Shown here: piece after piece, positions 30,678-39,030 of the stretch
Position numbering within the stretch: position 1 is the stretch's first letter
Layout: every line of letters starts with the position of its first letter
Assembly: GCA_934202505.1 (NCBI GenBank)
Contig: CAKPXW010000002.1
Coordinates: 1 to 41,201, forward strand
DNA length: 41,201 nt
Source: an uncultured Bacilli bacterium
GTDB taxonomy: Bacteria; Bacillota_I; Bacilli_A; RFN20; CAG-631
Direction of reading: 5' to 3'
Made by a program: the position numbers and the translations under genes
Notes under the pieces: model-generated
Databases searched by the model: none
What the model was told of the DNA's origin: nothing
Seen by the model: only the letters and a program-made list of their open reading frames with translations

Positions 30678-31439
30678 ATGGCTACAACTAAAAAGACTGC
30701 TACAAAAGTTGAAGAAGTTAAAGTATCTAATGTTCAAGGAAAATTTGAAGTATTTCCTGTAGGTGATGTATTTATGTATAGATTAAAAGCATCAAATGGA
30801 GAAATTCTTGTTACATCAGAGTTATATTCTTCATTAAAAGGTGCTAAAACTGCTATTGATACCGTAATAAAAAGTATAAATGATGGAACTATTAGTGTAA
30901 CTAAAGATAAGCATAGTTATTATCAATTTAAGTTATTTAGTTCTAATAAAAGACTTTTAGTTGCTTCGGCCAATTACCCATCCCAAGATCGTTGTGAAAG
31001 TGCTGCACAATCATTTAAAAAATTTGCAGTAAACGCAAAGATTGTTGAACTTGAAAAAGATGAAGAACAACTAATAGAAGAAATCACTATTGAAAAGAAA
31101 GAAAATAAAAAAGGTGGAAAACTAATTATTAGTGTTGCTGATGGCGAATTTGATTTTAAATTAACTGCAAGTAATGGAGCAATTATTGCTTCTTCAGAAA
31201 TTTATAAATCAAAAGCTGGTGCTGTTAGTGGAATTGATACTTTTAAGCAAGCTATCGCTAATGGAAAGTTTTTTGTTGTTAAAGATAAACGATCTATGTA
31301 TCAATTCAAATTATATTCTTCTGCTGGTAGAGTAGTTGTTTATGGAGAAGTATATAAAACAAAAGCACAAGCTATTTCTGCTGCTAATTCTGTTACTTCT
31401 TTTATTGAAAGTGCTGAACTTGTTGACTCTACAAAATAA
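30678..31439 (+). CDS. protein with four DUF1508 (YegP-like) repeats
   Basis: The 253-residue soluble protein is made of two tandem pairs of DUF1508 units: GKFEVFPVGDVFMYRLKASN, YYQFKLFSSNKRLL, then FDFKLTASNGAIIASSEIY and MYQFKLYSSAGRVV. Each unit has the family pattern of a strand, SNG/NG turn and SE-Y followed by a helix. A Lys/Glu-rich linker near residues 130-150 joins the pairs, and the N-terminus is Lys/Thr-rich. Function is unknown in the family; strong promoter and ribosome site suggest it is well expressed. Confidence 0.85.
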   Translation: MATTKKTATKVEEVKVSNVQGKFEVFPVGDVFMYRLKASNGEILVTSELYSSLKGAKTAIDTVIKSINDGTISVTKDKHSYYQFKLFSSNKRLLVASANYPSQDRCESAAQSFKKFAVNAKIVELEKDEEQLIEEITIEKKENKKGGKLIISVADGEFDFKLTASNGAIIASSEIYKSKAGAVSGIDTFKQAIANGKFFVVKDKRSMYQFKLYSSAGRVVVYGEVYKTKAQAISAANSVTSFIESAELVDSTK

Positions 31440-31461
31440 AAATCATTTCCATACAAAACAA

Positions 31462-31510
31462 AAAAACTCTAGTAAACTATGCCATAATATTTATGTTTAT
31501 TAGAGTTTTT
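31462..31510. terminator. terminator after the DUF1508 gene
   Basis: A 16-bp stem, AAAAACTCTAGTAAAC with GTTTATTAGAGTTTTT (one G-U pair), is flanked by A and T runs and can serve both strands of the convergent genes. Confidence 0.9.
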
Positions 31511-31530
31511 AATTTATAATTTTATTAATC

Positions 31531-31806
31531 TTATTTATGCTTCCAACTATAGTATTGTTCATCTATAGAATAGTCAAATTCTTCTTCTTTATTTTCATAT
31601 ACAACGAACTTATTATTTTTATATAAAGAGAGAAAATCATCATAACTAACACTATATTTGGCATTACTATCTATTACCATTATTTTATCGTTTTTAATAA
31701 AAAAATAACATTTATGATTATTTTCAAACAATAGTAAAATTTCTTTGCTTTTTATTAATTTTAAAGCATCTATAACATTATCAACTATTTTTAAATCTTG
31801 TTCCAT
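31531..31806 (-). CDS. hypothetical protein, 91 residues
   Basis: I do not recognise this small protein. AAGGTGA precedes its ATG at 31806, and it ends near a terminator, so it is probably real. The sequence is soluble-looking, rich in Lys, Glu and Tyr, with two short strand-turn-strand stretches (LLLFENNHKCYFFI, KIMVIDSNAKYSV). It is divergent from the cysteine hydrolase gene. Confidence 0.6.
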   Translation of the reverse strand: MEQDLKIVDNVIDALKLIKSKEILLLFENNHKCYFFIKNDKIMVIDSNAKYSVSYDDFLSLYKNNKFVVYENKEEEFDYSIDEQYYSWKHK

Positions 31807-31873
31807 TTTTTCACCTTATTTCATTTTAAGTATACATATCTTAAAATATTATTACAATTATTTTGGAGAAATT

Positions 31874-32695
31874 ATGAAAAAAAGTAAAATATTAAGAAAT
31901 TTAATAATTAAATCCTTACTTATTTGTTTAGTGGGTACTTTTTCATTTTTTACTTTTTCTTCTGTAGATGAAAACATTCAAATAAAGCAAGAAATTAATG
32001 ATTTCAAAAAAAACAGTTCTTTTTATTGTTATAGCCAAAAATATAATACAAATTTTTATATTGTACATAATAATAATATTTCCAACACTTCTACTTCACC
32101 ATCTTTTTCCATTGTTAATGAAGAAATATATCCAGGATATAATGGCGATATTTTATGTTCTTTAAAAAATGAACATTATAATAAAGTAGTGTCTTCCTTG
32201 TTTTCATTTTATTTTGGAGGACATGCTGCTTTGGTATGTAATGGAGAAAAATTATTTCAAACTACTGGATATTCTCCAACTAAAGAAAATTATGCTACTT
32301 ATGATGAAAACAATTGGTTATACAATCATGACATTCGTTTTAATTATGTAGGATTAAAAATAAATGTCTCTCAAGAAGAAAAAGATTTAGTTGTTAAAGA
32401 AAGCATTAAACTTCAATATAAGCCTTATAATTTTCTATTTATTATTAACAATAAAAATGCGTATTATTGCACAGATTTAATTGAAAGATTATATAAAGAA
32501 TATACTAAAGTAAACTTAAATGAAGATGAGATTATTGTATCTGTGCAAGATATTATTGTTTCTTCTTATTCTTCTATATTTTTATATAAAGAACTAAATC
32601 CTATTTCTAAAGAAAATAGAGATAATAATCTTGGTGATTATAATATGTATTTTTTAGATGATGGAAATGACTATCTTAATTACTTAAGTAAATAA
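31874..32695 (+). CDS. YiiX/NlpC-P60-like permuted papain-fold cysteine hydrolase, membrane-anchored or secreted
   Basis: The start at 31874 follows GGAG at 31865. The 273-residue product has an N-terminal signal or anchor (residues 9-33). The order of catalytic residues is that of circularly permuted YiiX/LRAT-like enzymes: the histidine comes first in FGGHAALVC near residue 116, the cysteine later in YYCTDLIERLY near 199. The substrate may be a lipid, peptide or murein amide bond. It is flanked by a bidirectional terminator and by a small divergent gene. Confidence 0.75.
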   Translation: MKKSKILRNLIIKSLLICLVGTFSFFTFSSVDENIQIKQEINDFKKNSSFYCYSQKYNTNFYIVHNNNISNTSTSPSFSIVNEEIYPGYNGDILCSLKNEHYNKVVSSLFSFYFGGHAALVCNGEKLFQTTGYSPTKENYATYDENNWLYNHDIRFNYVGLKINVSQEEKDLVVKESIKLQYKPYNFLFIINNKNAYYCTDLIERLYKEYTKVNLNEDEIIVSVQDIIVSSYSSIFLYKELNPISKENRDNNLGDYNMYFLDDGNDYLNYLSK

Positions 32696-32697
32696 TA

Positions 32698-32744
32698 AAA
32701 ATCTTCAAAATGTGTTTTACAATTTAACACAAATTGAAGATTTT
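32698..32744. terminator. bidirectional terminator between the cysteine hydrolase and GH13 genes
   Basis: AAAATCTTCAA pairs with TTGAAGATTTT and, past a 2-base mismatch, TGTGTT pairs with AACACA. Flanking A and T runs suit both convergent genes. Confidence 0.88.
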
Positions 32745-32747
32745 ATT

Positions 32748-34376
32748 TTATATTTCAAAGACTATAGTTTCATAAGGTCTAAATGTAACATTATTAATAG
32801 AAAGTTTACTATCTTGATAATTAGAAAGTAGTATTTTCTTAAGATGAATATTTAAATTTATTGTATTTGATTTTTTAGAAAAATTAGAAACAACTAATAT
32901 TCCTTTACCATTATATTTTCTTTCATATACTATAAAATTCAAATCATCATCTAAATAAGATTTATATGGAGCATTTAAAATTACTTCATTAAATTCTTCA
33001 CTTTTTCTTAAAGTAATTAAGTCTTTATAAGCATTTAATATAGAATTTTTTTCTTTTTCTTGCTTATCTACATTAATTTCTTTATAGTTTTTATTTACTT
33101 CTATCCAAGGGGTTGTCCCTGTATTAAAGCCAGCATTAATACTATCATTCCATTGCATAGGAGTTCTAGCATTATCTCTACTTCCTTTAGCAAGTCCTTC
33201 AAGCATTTCTTCTTTAGTAGCTATTTTTTCAACATCAACAAATTCATGATAATGTCCTAGAGAATCTATATCTTTATATTGATCTAAAGTTTTAAAATTA
33301 GCATTGGTCATACCAATTTCTTGGCCTTGATAAATATAAGGAGTTCCTTGTTGTAAATACATAATATAAGCTATAGCTTTAGCTGATTCAACACGGTATG
33401 TGTCTGCATCTCCCATAGAATTTACACATCTTACAATGTCATGGTTCTCTACAAATAATGTGTTCCATGCTTTATCATATAAATCATTTTGCCATCTTTT
33501 AATAATATTTTTAAATTCAACGACATTCATTCCAGCAGGAGCAAATTTATGTAATTTGCTTTTACCCCATAGCATAGCAACTATTTCAAAATTAAACATC
33601 ATATCTAATTCTTTTCTTTCAGGTCTTGTATAATCAAGTGCTATTGCTGTTGTAGGCCAGCCTTCTCCTACTGTAATTGAATCTTTCCATTTACCAAAAG
33701 AATTTTCATTTAATTCATGAAGATATTCATGAATTTTAGGTCCATTAGCAAAGATATTTTTATCTAGTTCTTTGCCAATTAATTCTATTGCATCAAGTCT
33801 AAACCCAGCTACACCTTTTTCAAGCCAAAAGTTTACAATATTAGCAACTTCTTTTCTTACTTCTGGATTTGTCCAATTTAAATCAACTTGACTTGGAGCA
33901 AAATAATGATAATAATACTCATTTAAAGAAGGAACATATTTCCAAGAACTTCCTCCAAAATCAGCAGTTTTATCATCTTTTTTATCACTCCAATAAAAAA
34001 AGTTATGATATTTATTATCTTTTCCTTTTAATGCCTCTTGAAACCATTTATGTTGATCAGATGTATGGTTAGCTACTAAATCCATTATTATCTTAATATT
34101 TCTTTTTTTACCTTCTTGAATTAAAGACTCTACATCTTCCATAGTTCCAAATTCTTCATTAATTTCAAAATAATCACTTACATCATAACCATTGTCTTTC
34201 ATTGGAGATTTATAAATTGGAGACAACCAAATTGCATCAATTCCTAAATCTTTTAAATAATCAAGTTTGCTAATTATTCCTTTAATATCCCCAATTCCAT
34301 CATTATTACTATCACAAAAACTTCTAGGGTAAATTTGATAAATAACTGCATTTTTCCACCACTTATTTTCTTGCAT
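32748..34376 (-). CDS. GH13 alpha-glucosidase (oligo-1,6-glucosidase type)
   Basis: This cytoplasmic enzyme would release glucose from isomalto- or malto-oligosaccharides. The 542 residues match GH13_31 enzymes. Landmarks are WWKNAVIYQIYPRSF, DNGYDVSDY, VANHTS, GFRLDAIELIG (nucleophile Asp), VGEGWP (acid/base Glu) and FVENHDIVR (third Asp region). I use the ATG at 34376, which has AGAGGTG upstream, over an in-frame GTG three codons earlier. It is divergent from the DUF4127-glycogen gene row and may feed on products of glycogen or dietary starch. Confidence 0.92.
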   Translation of the reverse strand: MQENKWWKNAVIYQIYPRSFCDSNNDGIGDIKGIISKLDYLKDLGIDAIWLSPIYKSPMKDNGYDVSDYFEINEEFGTMEDVESLIQEGKKRNIKIIMDLVANHTSDQHKWFQEALKGKDNKYHNFFYWSDKKDDKTADFGGSSWKYVPSLNEYYYHYFAPSQVDLNWTNPEVRKEVANIVNFWLEKGVAGFRLDAIELIGKELDKNIFANGPKIHEYLHELNENSFGKWKDSITVGEGWPTTAIALDYTRPERKELDMMFNFEIVAMLWGKSKLHKFAPAGMNVVEFKNIIKRWQNDLYDKAWNTLFVENHDIVRCVNSMGDADTYRVESAKAIAYIMYLQQGTPYIYQGQEIGMTNANFKTLDQYKDIDSLGHYHEFVDVEKIATKEEMLEGLAKGSRDNARTPMQWNDSINAGFNTGTTPWIEVNKNYKEINVDKQEKEKNSILNAYKDLITLRKSEEFNEVILNAPYKSYLDDDLNFIVYERKYNGKGILVVSNFSKKSNTINLNIHLKKILLSNYQDSKLSINNVTFRPYETIVFEI

Positions 34377-34405
34377 TTCTATCACCTCTGACTAAGTTTA
34401 GTATT

Positions 34406-34432
34406 ATTATAGAATATTTTGCCTTTTTTCAA
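34406..34432 (-). promoter_or_regulatory. promoter of the alpha-glucosidase gene
   Basis: On the minus strand, TTGAAA at 34432-34427 precedes TATAAT at 34411-34406 with a short 15-base spacer. The start codon is 30 bases downstream. Confidence 0.5.
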
Positions 34433-34470
34433 AATATGATATTTTAATATACTTAATAAATGGCATTTTA

Positions 34471-34479
34471 TGTTATAAT
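34471..34479 (+). promoter_or_regulatory. extended -10 promoter of the DUF4127 gene
   Basis: TGTTATAAT is an extended -10 element 24 bases before the start at 34503. No clear -35 is seen. Confidence 0.5.
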
Positions 34480-34502
34480 TTTAGCGTAAATGAGGTGATT
34501 AT

Positions 34503-36029
34503 ATGCAAAAAATTGTTCATGTTCCACTTGATGAAAGACCATGTAATTATGATTTTCCTAAAGAAATGTTTCAAGGAAGTGAATTTGATATAATTCGTGT
34601 TCCTTTTGAATATATGGGATTAAAGAAAAAACCTGGTAATATTGAAAAAATAAAAAGTTTTCTTCTTAAGGAATGTCAAGATGCCTATGCTTTAATTGTA
34701 GCAATCGATACTATGGTTTATGGTGGTATTGTTCCTTCAAGATTACATTATTTTACTTTACAAGAAGTGCTAGAAAGACTTTATTTATTAAAAGAGATAA
34801 AAAGAATTAATCCTAAAATAAAAATATATGCATATAATCTTGTTATGCGTTGTCCACGATATGACGATGATGATGAAGAGCCATTCTATTATCAATATTT
34901 TGGTTATGCTATTCATATGAAAAAAGCCTTAGAACATAAAATAATGGCAAATGTTGCTACTAAAGAAGAAATTGAAGAATATAATTCTTATATTATTCCT
35001 GATGAATATGTTAATGATTATAGTTCAAGAAGAGAAATTAACACAGCCCTTACTTGTGAAGCAGTAAAACTTGTTTATGAAAATATTATTGACTTTTTAA
35101 TTGTTCCTCAAGATGATTCAGCACCATTTGGCTATACTGCTCTTGATCAAATGAAAGTAAGAGGGATTACCACTAAATATCATCTTGAAGATAAAGTTTT
35201 AACTTATCCTGGTGCTGATGAAGTATCTAATACTTTATTTGCAAGAATGCTTAATGAATATTATCATAAAAAGCCTCTAATTTATGTAAAATATCCAAGT
35301 GATGCTTCTAAAAATGTAATTCCATGTGCTGAAGATAGACCTCTTGATATTTCAGTGCGCTATCAAATAATTGCTGCGGGGGCATTACTTACAACTTCTT
35401 TAAAAGAAGCTGATTTAGTATTAGCAATTAATGCGCCTTCTTCTTCAATGTGTTCAATAGGTTTTGAAGAATATGCTGATTATCATAGTTATGTGGTTGG
35501 TAGAAATCTTCTTGATTTCGTAGAATTTATTAAATATTGTCTAAGTATCAATAAACCAGTTACTATTTGTGATATTGGATATGCAAATGGAGCTGATAAA
35601 GCTTTAGTATCTTTAATAGATAGTAATGATTTATATATGTCTCTTGCAGGTTATGCTAGTTGGAATATTCCTTGTAATTCTTTAGGAACTGCAATACCTA
35701 TGGGAATTAAATATATTTATCCTCATGACAAGAAAAAGTTTGATGATTTTTTAATGCATCGTTTTGTTGAAGACATTTTATATTGTGGATTAAGCAGAAC
35801 TATTTTAAGAAAAAAATATTGTAACGAGTCTACAGGTTTTACTATATATGATACCAAAGGGCAAAGAAATGAAACATTTTTATCTTTCACAAAAAAAGTT
35901 TTAGAAGAAAATTTAAATGAATTTACTCCTCATTTAAAAAACAGATTTAAAATTTTAGATATGTATTTTCCTTGGAGTAGAACTTATGAAATTGGTTTAA
36001 AAGTGGAGGCTGTCGAAAAAAATGGCTAA
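34503..36029 (+). CDS. DUF4127 family protein
   Basis: The 508-residue protein matches DUF4127, a Firmicute family of unknown function. Typical features are the start VHVPLDERPCNYDFPKEM, VAIDTMVYGGIVPSRLHY near residue 68-85, YNLVMRCPRYDDDDEEPFYY and IVPQDDSAPFGYTALDQ near 200. No signal or membrane segment is visible. The repeated acidic and Asp-Asp motifs hint at metal or phosphosugar binding, but this is only inference. GAGGTG precedes the ATG. Its end overlaps the next gene by eight bases, so the two products are made together. Confidence 0.85.
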   Translation: MQKIVHVPLDERPCNYDFPKEMFQGSEFDIIRVPFEYMGLKKKPGNIEKIKSFLLKECQDAYALIVAIDTMVYGGIVPSRLHYFTLQEVLERLYLLKEIKRINPKIKIYAYNLVMRCPRYDDDDEEPFYYQYFGYAIHMKKALEHKIMANVATKEEIEEYNSYIIPDEYVNDYSSRREINTALTCEAVKLVYENIIDFLIVPQDDSAPFGYTALDQMKVRGITTKYHLEDKVLTYPGADEVSNTLFARMLNEYYHKKPLIYVKYPSDASKNVIPCAEDRPLDISVRYQIIAAGALLTTSLKEADLVLAINAPSSSMCSIGFEEYADYHSYVVGRNLLDFVEFIKYCLSINKPVTICDIGYANGADKALVSLIDSNDLYMSLAGYASWNIPCNSLGTAIPMGIKYIYPHDKKKFDDFLMHRFVEDILYCGLSRTILRKKYCNESTGFTIYDTKGQRNETFLSFTKKVLEENLNEFTPHLKNRFKILDMYFPWSRTYEIGLKVEAVEKNG

Positions 36030-37134
36030 TTATAATTTAATTGATTATGATAATTGTATTACTAACCTTACAAGTTCTATTGAAAAAAATTTCAATTTAC
36101 CTCCTAGTTACAAAACATTAAAAGTTGCTGATGAATTATTAAAAGAAAAAGACTATAAAAATGTAATTGTAATGATTTTTGATGGAATGGGTAGTGCTAT
36201 CATTCAAAAAAATAATGCAGAAAGTAATATTCTATTTAAAAATAAAGTTGCTGATTTCAAATCTACTTATCCTCCAACAACAGCTAATTGTACAACAGCT
36301 TATTTATCAGGAAAAAATCCAATAGAAACAGGATGGCTTGGATGGAGTAGTCACTTTGAAAGTTTAAATCTTTCTATAGATAATTTTACTAATGAATTAT
36401 CGGACACTAAAGAAAAAATTTCCGGAGCTAATATTGCTAATGATTTGCTTGGATATGAAGAACTTGGAAATAAAATTACTAAGGCAAACCCAGATGTTAA
36501 ATATTATAAAATTGGTCCTAGATATTTTCCTTATAAATATTTTTCTTTTAGACAACTTGAAAGCCGTCTTTTAAAAATATGCAATGAACCTGGGAAAAAA
36601 TATATTTATGTTTATCATGATAATCCAGACCATTATATGCATGAAGAAGGAACACAAAATCTAGGAGTTGAAAATATATTAAAAAATATTTCGAAATTTT
36701 TAACTAGATTTGAAAAAAGATGCACTGATACAATTGCTTTTATTAGTGCTGATCATGGTCAAATTGATGTTAATGAAATAGCTTTTTATACTTATTATGA
36801 TTTGATGAGTTGTTTAAAAGCCTATCCTACTTGTGATTCAAGAACTCCTTTTTTCTTCGTAAAAGATGATAAAAAGGAACAATTTAAAGAATTATTTAAT
36901 AAATATTTTTCATCTTATTATGATTTATTAACTAAAGAGCAAGTTAAAGAAATGCATATTTTTGGTTATGGAAATCCACACCCATTATTTGATAGTCTTC
37001 TTGGTGACTTTATTGGTATTGCTAAAAGTAACTACTATTTTTCTTTTGCTCCAAATGGTCATCATTTTAAAGGACATCATGCAGGACTACTAGAAGATGA
37101 AATAACTATTCCTTTAATTGTAATAAAAAAATAA
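36022..37134 (+). CDS. alkaline-phosphatase-superfamily phosphodiesterase/pyrophosphatase
   Basis: The 370-residue product has the metal-site order of nucleotide pyrophosphatase/phosphodiesterase-like members: VMIFDGMG near residue 51 (metal Asp), STYPPTTANCTTAYLSGKNP near 77-96 (nucleophile Thr), DNPDHYMHEEG near 202, SADHGQ near 248 and a final GHHAG. It has no signal peptide, so it acts in the cytoplasm, unlike many relatives. Its ribosome site GGAGG lies inside the DUF4127 gene and the genes overlap by eight bases. The substrate may be a phosphodiester, nucleotide sugar or phosphosugar processed with DUF4127. Confidence 0.85.
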   Translation: MANYNLIDYDNCITNLTSSIEKNFNLPPSYKTLKVADELLKEKDYKNVIVMIFDGMGSAIIQKNNAESNILFKNKVADFKSTYPPTTANCTTAYLSGKNPIETGWLGWSSHFESLNLSIDNFTNELSDTKEKISGANIANDLLGYEELGNKITKANPDVKYYKIGPRYFPYKYFSFRQLESRLLKICNEPGKKYIYVYHDNPDHYMHEEGTQNLGVENILKNISKFLTRFEKRCTDTIAFISADHGQIDVNEIAFYTYYDLMSCLKAYPTCDSRTPFFFVKDDKKEQFKELFNKYFSSYYDLLTKEQVKEMHIFGYGNPHPLFDSLLGDFIGIAKSNYYFSFAPNGHHFKGHHAGLLEDEITIPLIVIKK

Positions 37135-37158
37135 AAGTTAATTCTTATATGTTAACTA

Positions 37159-37199
37159 TATATTCTTTTATTTTAAAAGAATATAGTGTAAAATATTAT
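37159..37199 (+). promoter_or_regulatory. palindrome and -10 box of the glycogen genes
   Basis: TATATTCTTTTA at 37159-37170 and TAAAAGAATATA at 37174-37185 are a perfect 12-bp inverted repeat with a 3-base centre. It covers the -35 position of TATTAT at 37194-37199. It may be an operator or, with its T run, a terminator of the upstream pair. A second inverted repeat AGTTAA/TTAACT lies at 37136-37157. Confidence 0.55.
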
Positions 37200-37220
37200 G
37201 GATAGTTAGGAGAAATGCTA

Positions 37221-39020
37221 ATGAATGATATTCTAAATAGTTTCTTCAATGGCGAATGTTATAATGCCTATGAATATTTTGGAGCTCATCCTTATAGGGA
37301 TGGTTATATTTTCCGTCTTTACGCACCTAATGCTAAAGAAGTAGAAATAATTGGCGATTTTAATTCTTGGAGTGGTGAAAATCACAAAATGAAAAAAATT
37401 GATAAAAGAGGAATATTTGAACTATACATAAAAGAAATTACTAGTGATTACCAACTTTATAAATTTAATATATTAACAAAGAAAAACATTTGGATAAAAA
37501 AAGCAGATCCTTATGCTTTTTTTAGTGAACTTAGACCTAATACTTCTAGTAAAACTTTTGATGTTACTCAATATACTATTAATGATAGTAAATGGCTTTC
37601 TAAACGAAATAAATGTCTTAACAAGCCTTTAAATATTTATGAATTACATTTAGGATCTTTTATCCAGAAAAAAGATGGAACTTTTATGTCTTATGAAGAA
37701 ATGGCTTCTTATATCATTAAATATGTTAAGAAACATCATTTTACTCATATTGAGGTTATGCCTCTTCTTGAAGGTCCACTTGACATGTCTTGGGGATATT
37801 TATGTTCTTCCTATTTTGCAATAACTTCTCGTTATGGAAATCCTATTCAATTAAAAATTTTAATTGAGAAACTCCATCAAAATAATATTGGAGTTATTAT
37901 GGATTTTGTTCCTCTTCATTTTATTAAAGATAATTTTGCCCTTTCTAAATTTGATGGTTCTTATCTTTATGAATCAGATAATAAAGACAAGCGTGAATCA
38001 CAATGGGGATCATATTTATTTGATTATAGTAAAAGCCATGTTATGAGTTTTATGTTATCAAGCATTTGCTTTTTTCTAAATGTATTTCATGTTGATGGTA
38101 TTCGTTTTGATGCAATTAGCAATATGATTTATGTAAACGGAAATAAAGACTTAGGACTTAATGAGCCAAATATTAATTGGATTAAAAAATCAAATGATAT
38201 TATTTCTAGATTATATCCTAACGTTATGCTTATTGCTGAAGATAGTAGTGATTTTGGAAAAGTAACTAAGCCAACTTTTGAAGATGGATTAGGTTATGAT
38301 TATAAATGGGACCTTGGATGGATGAACGACACTTTAAAATATGTGCATGAAGATCCTTATTGGCGAGGAGAACACTTAAATTATATAAATTTTTCTATGT
38401 ATTATTTCTTTTCAGAAAAATTTATGCTTCCATTTTCTCATGATGAAGTAGTTCATATGAAAGGTTCTATCATAAATAAGATTTTTGGGTCTTATGAACA
38501 AAAATTTCAAACATTAAGAACTCTTTATACTTATATGTTTACTCACCCTGGAAAAAAATTAAATTTTATGGGCAATGAACTTGCTATGTTTGATGAATGG
38601 AATGAAAATAAGCCTTTAAACTTTGATATATTAAAATATCCAATTCATGATGCTTTTAATAAATATTTTATTGCATTATCTAAAATATACAAAAATGAAC
38701 CTTGCTTATATAAAGATGAATACAATCCTTCTTTGTTTCATTGGATAAGCTGTGATAATAAAAACAATGTATTTATTTTTGAAAGATTTTATAAAAATGA
38801 TGCTATTGTTGTTATTTTAAACTTTTCTACTATTCAATATGATTACTATTGCTTTGATGTGACATATAAAGGCAAATATATTGAAATATTAAATAGTGAT
38901 GATTATAAATATAATGGCTATGGTTGTATTAATAACTATGATATTTGTTTAAATGAAAATAACCAAATAGGTATTAAAATTCCAAGCCTTGGAGCTATAA
39001 TATTAAAATTTGTTAGATAG
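37221..39020 (+). CDS. glgB: 1,4-alpha-glucan branching enzyme
   Basis: GlgB makes alpha-1,6 branches in glycogen. The 599-residue product has a CBM48 domain (about residues 15-110, FRLYAPNAKEVEIIGDFNSW) and a GH13 barrel with WGYLCSSYFA, GIRFDAISNM (nucleophile Asp near 297), LIAEDSSDF (acid/base Glu near 339) and FSHDEVVH (Asp near 408). I chose ATG 37221, eight bases after AGGAG; the ATG at 37215 is too close. It is slightly shorter than E. coli GlgB because the N-terminal extra domain is missing. The stop overlaps the ribosome site of glgP. Confidence 0.95.
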   Translation: MNDILNSFFNGECYNAYEYFGAHPYRDGYIFRLYAPNAKEVEIIGDFNSWSGENHKMKKIDKRGIFELYIKEITSDYQLYKFNILTKKNIWIKKADPYAFFSELRPNTSSKTFDVTQYTINDSKWLSKRNKCLNKPLNIYELHLGSFIQKKDGTFMSYEEMASYIIKYVKKHHFTHIEVMPLLEGPLDMSWGYLCSSYFAITSRYGNPIQLKILIEKLHQNNIGVIMDFVPLHFIKDNFALSKFDGSYLYESDNKDKRESQWGSYLFDYSKSHVMSFMLSSICFFLNVFHVDGIRFDAISNMIYVNGNKDLGLNEPNINWIKKSNDIISRLYPNVMLIAEDSSDFGKVTKPTFEDGLGYDYKWDLGWMNDTLKYVHEDPYWRGEHLNYINFSMYYFFSEKFMLPFSHDEVVHMKGSIINKIFGSYEQKFQTLRTLYTYMFTHPGKKLNFMGNELAMFDEWNENKPLNFDILKYPIHDAFNKYFIALSKIYKNEPCLYKDEYNPSLFHWISCDNKNNVFIFERFYKNDAIVVILNFSTIQYDYYCFDVTYKGKYIEILNSDDYKYNGYGCINNYDICLNENNQIGIKIPSLGAIILKFVR

Positions 39021-39030
39021 GAGAATTATT

